Shown one piece after another: positions 58,000-64,000 of a DNA stretch of 64,000 bases (its first letter is position 1; every line of letters starts with the position of its first letter). The notes under the pieces were generated by a model. The model did not search any database, had not been told where the DNA came from, and saw only the letters and a list, made by a program, of their open reading frames with translations. The translations under genes were made by a program, and so were the position numbers. The stretch is from Hygrocybe punicea (Eukaryota; Basidiomycota; Agaricomycetes; Agaricales; Hygrophoraceae): positions 744,001-808,000 of the forward strand of contig OY744472.1 of the NCBI GenBank assembly GCA_963556145.1, written 5' to 3'.

Positions 58000-58890
58000 G
58001 GTAGTGTATTGCACGGGTAACCCCTGTGTACTTTTGGGGATACCCGTACCCGTACCCATGAATACCCATACCCGTACCCATGAATACCCATACCCGTACC
58101 CATGAATACCCATACCCGTACCCATGAATACCCATACCCATCACCACAGGTACGGGTTTTGTGCTGGGTCTTTTTTTTCCTACCTGTACCCAACCTGTAC
58201 CTGTACCTGTAGTGGGTAACCCACGGGTCTCACACTCGTGACACCGGACATGCATGCCCTTTGATCTCACAACACCAGACATGTGTCAATTGATGCACGC
58301 CGTGTGAGCACAAGGTGGAATGGGTGCGGGCCCAGTGCAGCGTAGTTGGTGGGTGGGCACAAAGCTGGGTGATGTGTTGTTGGACACCTGGACCGGTGGA
58401 CGTGTGGGCTGGTGGACGCAAGGTGAATGGGGGTGGTGGGCGCAAAGCCAGGTGATGCGTCATTGGACGCGTGGGCTGGTGGACGTGTGGGCTGGTGGAC
58501 ATGAGGTGAATGGGGGTGGTTGTCTTCGGGTGCTCTGGCTCCTTGCCGACCAGTATGTGGGGGGCCTGGGATGAGTCTTGAGCCCCGTCATCCTTCTCGG
58601 TGCCTATTACCTCGCGAATGACATCGACGCGTCAGGGCGTGTTCGCGAGGTATGGAATTAGTCAATGTCAATGTAACTTAGGTAGAATCTAGTTATGTAC
58701 CAGGGCCGGTAGATGGGCACACCACCCTCCCGGCCATGCTCTCCATTGCTGTTATTGTGGTCTTCATCACCGTGGTCTTCTATTTTGTTGTTGTGGTTGT
58801 TGTGGTTGGATTGTTGTGGTTGCGGTTGAACCCGACGCATCATTCGTGTGACTGAATGTCACGGGTTACCGGTGATACGCAGCGCACATC
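58000..58890. mobile_element. GC-rich element with TAGGG-type end and 22-bp tandem array
   Basis: Near 58008 it reads ttgcacgggtaacccc, matching the arm of the 28354 element. At the right, gggttaccggtgatacgcagcgcacatcccta (ending at 58894) is its inverted counterpart, beginning TAGGGATGTGC on the other strand. The unit cccatacccgtacccatgaata repeats about 4.5 times at 58043-58140. A palindromic module lies at 58609. The 8-bp flanks do not match. Confidence 0.5.
58609..58651. repeat. Short palindromic module copy
   Basis: acctcgcgaatgac, atcgacgcgtcag (centre changed to GACGCGTC), gttcgcgaggt. Both outer arms are perfect; the spacer is shorter than in other copies. Confidence 0.6.
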
Positions 58891-58894
58891 CCTA

Positions 58895-59689
58895 AGCATG
58901 GAAGCGTTCTATTGGACCTATTCTAGCCTCGACATGGTGCGATTCACAGCGAAACATCCTGATTTAAATGTATCTCCATTCCGATGCGACTGCGATATGC
59001 GCGCGATACGGGCAATACTTTGACATTACTGTGATTTTCTTCCGAGGTCTTCGGCCCCTTCGGAAACATATTTCGAGCCTCTCCGACATCACCCATGCTT
59101 ATACCATTCACCCAATTCCATTCCAATTCCATTCTGGTTCCAGGGAAGTCTTTATGGGACATGTTTCACTTATTTCAAACATTATAGCTCCTATCCTCTA
59201 GATATTTTGGAAATTACTTCGCATGGTGCTATACCTTTTGTTTCAGTTCCATTTCATCCCTATTGCACCATAGTTCTGTCATGCACCATCTATTTGTCTT
59301 GCCTTCTTCACCCTTTATTGTCCTAACAACCAACTTCGCATAAATACCTTCTATAGTTTACATACTAGAGAGACATCTTGTATACCCCCGATTCCAGTCT
59401 ATTATATCACCTCTTTACTGCGCCATCCATGCGATAGCTCTGCTATGCCCTATTAAACTTTGCATTCCTTCTACAAAGTGCTACTTATACGCCAAAAATG
59501 TTGCCGACTGTTTCGCACACACCGCGCACATCGCGCACATCGTGCACATCAGAAACATCATTGCAGCTATCCAGACCACCTCTGAGTATTTTTATTAACC
59601 TTTTGGATTGAGATTGACACTTCAGTCCACCACTATTGTACATCTAGTTAGATGTAACATAACGGTATGTTGTGTTCCATCTAAGTGTT
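58895..59689. other. No supported gene
   Basis: Short frames only. A local repeat gcacacaccgcgcacatcgcgcacatcgtgcacatc occurs near 59515. Confidence 0.4.
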
Positions 59690-60450
59690 CTACCAGGCCT
59701 GGTCTTCCCAGGGACAATTTATTAGTCCCAGGGACATTTCACCCATGGGATATATTTTCAGACCATGGCTAAAATGGGACACTTTCAAAAGAGGCCCAGC
59801 AGATGATTAAATATCCCAAGGGATAAATTTAAAAGAGAACCATGGTCTAAATATAAGTACCATGGGATTCTAGAGCTTATATTTGGCTGAAGTACGGGAC
59901 AATGTATATTTTGAGAATCTACAAAATCATAGTCCAAGGGATATGTTACCAATGCAGAAGAAGACTGTGGGACACTAACTGGCACACAAATGTGTCCCAT
60001 GGGACATTAGTCTACTATGAATATTTCTCATGGGATACTTTGATTTTGAAGAAATATACTATAGGACATTTATTTGACCATGGATATTTCCCATGTGATG
60101 TAAATGTGTACCATGGGATGCTTGCATTATATGCAACTTATACCATGGGACATTTATTCTACCATGGATATACCCCATGGGACATTTCCATTTGTCCAAC
60201 TTATACCATGGGACATTTATGCTACCGTGGATATATCCCATGGGACATTTCCATTTGTTCAAATTATACCACGGGACATTTACTCTACTGTAGATATGTC
60301 CCATGGGATATTTAAAATTATACCATGGGACATTTATTCTACCATAGATATGTCCCATGGGAGATTTCTATTTCTTAGAATTATCCCATGGGATTTCTTA
60401 CATCTGTACCATTTGGTATGTCCCAGAGGACTTTTATTCTCCCAGACATT
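59690..60450. mobile_element. Self-complementary array of TCCCATGGGA units
   Basis: Repeats of taccatgggacatttattct and atatgtcccatgggac occur throughout, first loosely (59700-60060) and then regularly at about 62-63-bp spacing (60110-60370). The palindrome TCCCATGGGA makes the whole array able to fold. Outer ends near cccagggacaatttatt and aggacttttattctccc are roughly inverted. Confidence 0.65.
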
Positions 60451-60581
60451 ACTTGTCCATTGTATTCACCCACATATCTGCATAAAATTCTACCAACAAA
60501 CTAAACATTGTCCTTACCAATCAGGGGATATAAGAGCCGCAGCTCAATCTGATCGATCAACCTAACTATATTAGTCCATTC

Positions 60582-63452
60582 TTAATCATCGTCATCACTC
60601 CCACTTTCGTCAGTCATCGCGACTTCTCTGTAACGCGAGGGGCCTGCTTTGGACGTGGTTGCCAGTTTGCTGCCGCCCTTTACCCATCGGTTGGAGGCAC
60701 CATGGTCCCTGTTCCTATGACCTTGAACATCACTCACATAGCGAGACCATTTTGTTGGTCGCATTAATGGGCTTGCAGCAGGTGTAAGAAAATGTTTCTT
60801 TGGTGGGTAACGTCTCTTGGACTCATTGGGATGGGCACCTAGTGTAGGGGCACAATATTCGCCAACAGCCCGTCGATACTGTTTCTCCCTCGGCATTTCT
60901 GAGGTATCATCCTCGGAATCCACCCTACGGCGCTTGTCGTTCCTTTGGTCATCAGTCGTGGATTCATCCTCACTGTAAGTCTGCTTCTGACGATAACGGC
61001 GGGGGTTTCTGCTGGCACGACGAGTGCCATCATCCGACTCAAGCCCATCCTCATCAAGGACTTCCTGCTCCATTGACTTGCGGTTGGCATGATCACGAGG
61101 CTGTCAGACATGTGCCCCCATTTGCTGGGCTGTATCCTCGCCGTCATCCCAACCGACATATTTCTGTTTAGAGGTCATGGAGCCATGCCTGGCATGAAAC
61201 TTCTTATCAACACGGGAAGCCCATTCTGGGCAATCCTTGAGGAGCCGGAGAGCAACACCGGAGCTTGATATAACTAATGGTATGATCCTCTTGACAGGGT
61301 CGTTGTCGGGGCGAGCAATATCATCTGCGCTGTAGTTTAGAAAAACTCATGTTTGAGTCAGGAATTGCACACCTTCACTCCATGACATGATGTGCGGAAA
61401 GATATTTTCTGTATTATTGTTCTTCACATTCTCGATGTAACCCCCGACAAGGAGGTTAAGCGATCGAGAGCCTAATGCCTTGAAGTTAAAACCGGGCCCA
61501 GGTGGTGTGACATCGTCAGGCCAACCCTGAAGGCAGAGATGGTGGTTCGTGGCAGTCTTCAGCCACTTCGGCCAGTGAATTTTCTTCCCAACCACCCCAT
61601 CAAGTTTATCTGTAACAGTGTAAGCAAAAAATACATTGAATCTCGCAGGAAATACGTACCAAGACTCTCCTGCATCATGGCCATGAAAACACGGCGATCA
61701 CAATCACGATTGGCTTCTTGGCCTCGGCATTCCACATTGAGGGTTGCTGCTGGCATATTTAACCCTCTCTTGTGATACACAATGGATCTGGCAAGGGTGT
61801 CAGGCAAGGGAGTATTGTAAAGTGCAGGAACTCACTTGACGCCGGTAGTTATCGTGTCTAGAATTCGCCAGAGGTCAAGGTCATGGGTCTTGATCAACTC
61901 GAACATCTCATCTGACCCTGCAAAAATGGACGACGTTTGCCGGGCGGCAGCATCCAATCCAGTGTAGACGATGGCGCCGACAACTTCAATTTCCTCTAAA
62001 TTTCGATATGATGATGCCTGAGAGTGAGGTGAGACGACTGCGAACACACACAGTTGATGTACTCACCAAGTTGGTAAATTGATCCTTTGTAGTCTGCATC
62101 GTCGCCACAACCGACTTGAGGGTATGAGGTCCGCCAGTCTCGGACTTGTCCAAAGCATCCGTGAAATCCCAAATGGGTTTCATGACTTCAGCACATTGAG
62201 TGGGGTCCTCAATTGACAATACCATGGTCTTATAGGCTTTATGCATGGTTTTGCCGTATTCCGTGTAGCTCTCTGCACTCAGAGAATTAGCTGCAAGCAC
62301 AGTGTAAGCACAAATAACTTACGGCCATTGTTAGGATGGTGGTGTGCATACCACTTCTTGAACATGTTGAAGGGGTTCTTCAAGCGAGACGTACGAATAC
62401 CTAGGCCAGCCGCCAGCATAATTTCCCACATGCTCTTCTGGTGTTTGCGAGCAATTTGCTCGGCCTCTGCAGTGACTCTGGCAGCAAACACCTGTGCCTC
62501 CGCCTTAGCTGCTTTGGATAGCGGTCCCGGGGATTTGGCCCAACGGTCCTCGGGAGCATCATTCGCCTCTTCATCACCATCGTCAGCATCCTGCAGGGCA
62601 TCGGTCGACTTATTGGTAGGTGATCGAACCGCAGAGTTGTCATCCTCTGTAACAGCATCCCCGGAGAGTTCGCGGTTTACGCGTGCATCCTCTGATTCCA
62701 TATCACTAGCTTTATGGCCTCGTTCAGTCTCCCTGCGACGCTCAGCAGCTTTCACCTGCCACACCTCAGAGTAGTCGCTGCCGGATGTTCCAGACTCCTC
62801 TAATGCAATAGTTAACAGTCGAGGCATCATTGAGACGACTGAGTACGAACCAGGTTCGCCATGGGACCCTTCCCGCTGGGAAAAACTAGGGACCGGGGTC
62901 CCTTCAGCACTAATGGATTCATGTGGGGAGGGAGCAATTTCGTCATCGGCGGCGGCCTGCACATGAAGTAAAGAATAAAAGCTCAAGTCAGCCGAAGGCA
63001 CAGAAAACAAACTGAATGCTCACCTGAGGCCCCTGGCCCTCAGCGTCTGGATCAAGTCCGTCAACGACCACTGAATCGCCTTCATCGTCAAGTACACCCT
63101 CAACGGCCGTGTCCTCAGTACCCTTCGCCTGATCGGGATCTCCTTTGTCCACCTCCAGCGCATGTACTCTGTCGAGCGTGTCCAACACGTTGGATCCTTC
63201 TTCTGCACCAGGGCTACCAGGAGCTCGTGGTTGGTGGGGAGAATCCATGGTGTCCCCATTCGACGTGCCATTTACAGGGAGCGGGGCTCTTCCTTGTCTT
63301 TCGCGAACACTTCTGTGGGAAGAAAGTTTGGAGTTCCCCTTCAAGTGCACGAAACGCAATTCCGCGGTGGGTGCGTGCTGGGAAGACCGTAGTTGGTGCG
63401 GTGCATTGATGCCCATGGCGGGAGTAGACATAGACTTGGGTTTTTTGGCCAT
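60582..63452 (-). pseudogene. Seven-exon gene of unknown function with one in-frame TGA
   Basis: Exons on the minus strand: 63452-63024, 62956-62323, 62290-62067, 62017-61836, 61787-61660, 61609-61373, 61324-60582; all introns are GT-AG and all phases agree. Reading through the TGA at 61104-61106, the product would be about 857 residues. The N-terminal half is acidic and disordered (GDSVVVDGLDPDAEGQGP). The middle is helical (AAKAEAQVFAARVTAEAEQIA, SMWEIMLAAGLGIRTSR, WDFTDALDKSETGG, DAAARQTSSIFAG). A basic/acidic C-terminal tail follows the stop. I recognise no family; such proteins recur in agaricomycete genomes. The context GAHV*QPRDHA suggests CGA to TGA. It may be a recent pseudogene or a truncated but working gene. 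Confidence 0.62.
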
Positions 63453-64000
63453 TGTTTGTGGGGAAAGGGCAAACGCAGCCTGAATCGTTTATATATCAAA
63501 TGTGCATCAATATTTGCATGTTGAAGCTGGATCGTGCCTGAGATCGCCAACCGACGCCAATGGCAATGGAAAATGGACTAGCATGACCGTGTGAGCATGC
63601 GATGCCCGCTCTATGTATTCAAATGAGTCGATGTGAGATTTCATAAGTTGAGTGAACTCACTGCCAAAAAGCGGGAGGACCGGGTCGATGGGTCCTGCAG
63701 TTCTGAAAGTAATTTCATTAGAAAAGCACTGTTTTCTTCACCTGATACAGTCTGATGATGTACTCTGTATCGCCGGCAGTGTGGGAGACCAAAGGTAAAA
63801 AGGGGGAGACAAAAAGGAACGGGGAGACAAAAGGGAACTGGCCATTGCTGATCGAGTACTACACCGAGGGAGCTACAAGTAAAACTAGATAGAGGGTAGG
63901 AATGGCAAACCATGATGGCTAGAGGATGGGGGACGACGTGTCAAAACATGAGGAAGTGGTTAAAAGTGTCCCACGGCAAACTAAAACGTCCCAAACCGGT
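63453..64000. other. Upstream region of the seven-exon gene, no supported gene
   Basis: Short frames only. A small tandem ggagacaaa(a)nggaac occurs near 63803-63838. Confidence 0.45.

Noticed and set aside
63145..63483. 112-codon plus-strand frame
   Set aside because: Antisense to the first exon of the seven-exon gene, which has consistent splicing.
1..64000. CRISPR arrays
   Set aside because: Regular repeats (58043, 60110) have self-complementary or directly abutting units with no unique spacers, and the genome is eukaryotic.

Overview
The window looks like a nuclear scaffold piece from a filamentous basidiomycete, most likely an agaricomycete. Genes are broken by many 43-95 nt GT-AG introns. 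The recognisable families are ones that proliferate in mushrooms: PARP-like proteins with cysteine clusters, CxC cysteine-cluster proteins associated with KDZ transposons, DUF6698-type proteins, Tad-type LINEs and Ty3/Gypsy elements. I cannot name the species. All calls come from reading the sequence; no database search was run.

The gene-rich left end (about 1.5-9 kb) holds the only apparently intact genes. These are a NADAR/YbiA-like ADP-ribose glycosidase, three PARP-like ADP-ribosyltransferase genes and a multi-pass membrane protein. The first four form two divergent pairs: NADAR<- ->PARP-A, then PARP-B<- ->PARP-C. A candidate ADP-ribose remover thus sits next to three candidate writers. 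PARP-C carries four cysteine clusters, PARP-B two, and PARP-A only the catalytic part. PARP-B has lost the catalytic glutamate. I consider this the most interesting system in the window.

From 9 to 28 kb the sequence is repeat-rich and partly very AT-rich. It holds a TA-flanked hairpin element built from TTCTCTAGAG-like units, three copies or pieces of one LTR family (one more lies at 54 kb), and a decayed WD40-like gene region. A hAT-like element (13945-15100, 8-bp target duplication) sits within an open reading frame of that region, and an 823-bp near-perfect palindrome (17496-18318) covers its start. A decayed Ty3/Gypsy element lies on the minus strand (about 22.6-27.9 kb).

From 28 to 46 kb come GC-rich islands with hAT-like ends, a nearly full-length but mutated Tad-like LINE (about 30.5-36.9 kb), a captured piece of the fatty acid synthase alpha subunit ketoreductase region, a DUF6698-type gene with one TGA, and a Tc1/mariner-type transposase with four TGA codons. 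From 46 to 60 kb come a CxC/KDZ-associated pseudogene, several hairpin elements, a complete solo LTR inside another repeat, and more GC-rich islands. A seven-exon unrecognised minus-strand gene with one TGA fills 60.6-63.5 kb.

Three themes recur. Nonsense codons in the decayed elements are nearly all TGA at expected Arg or Trp positions, as RIP-like or methyl-cytosine deamination would give. GC-rich islands repeatedly carry an imperfect palindrome CCTCGCGAA / GTCAATTGAC / TTCGCGAGG. Several elements are built from short, self-complementary units such as TCTAGAG, AGGAGTCCT and TCCCATGGGA.
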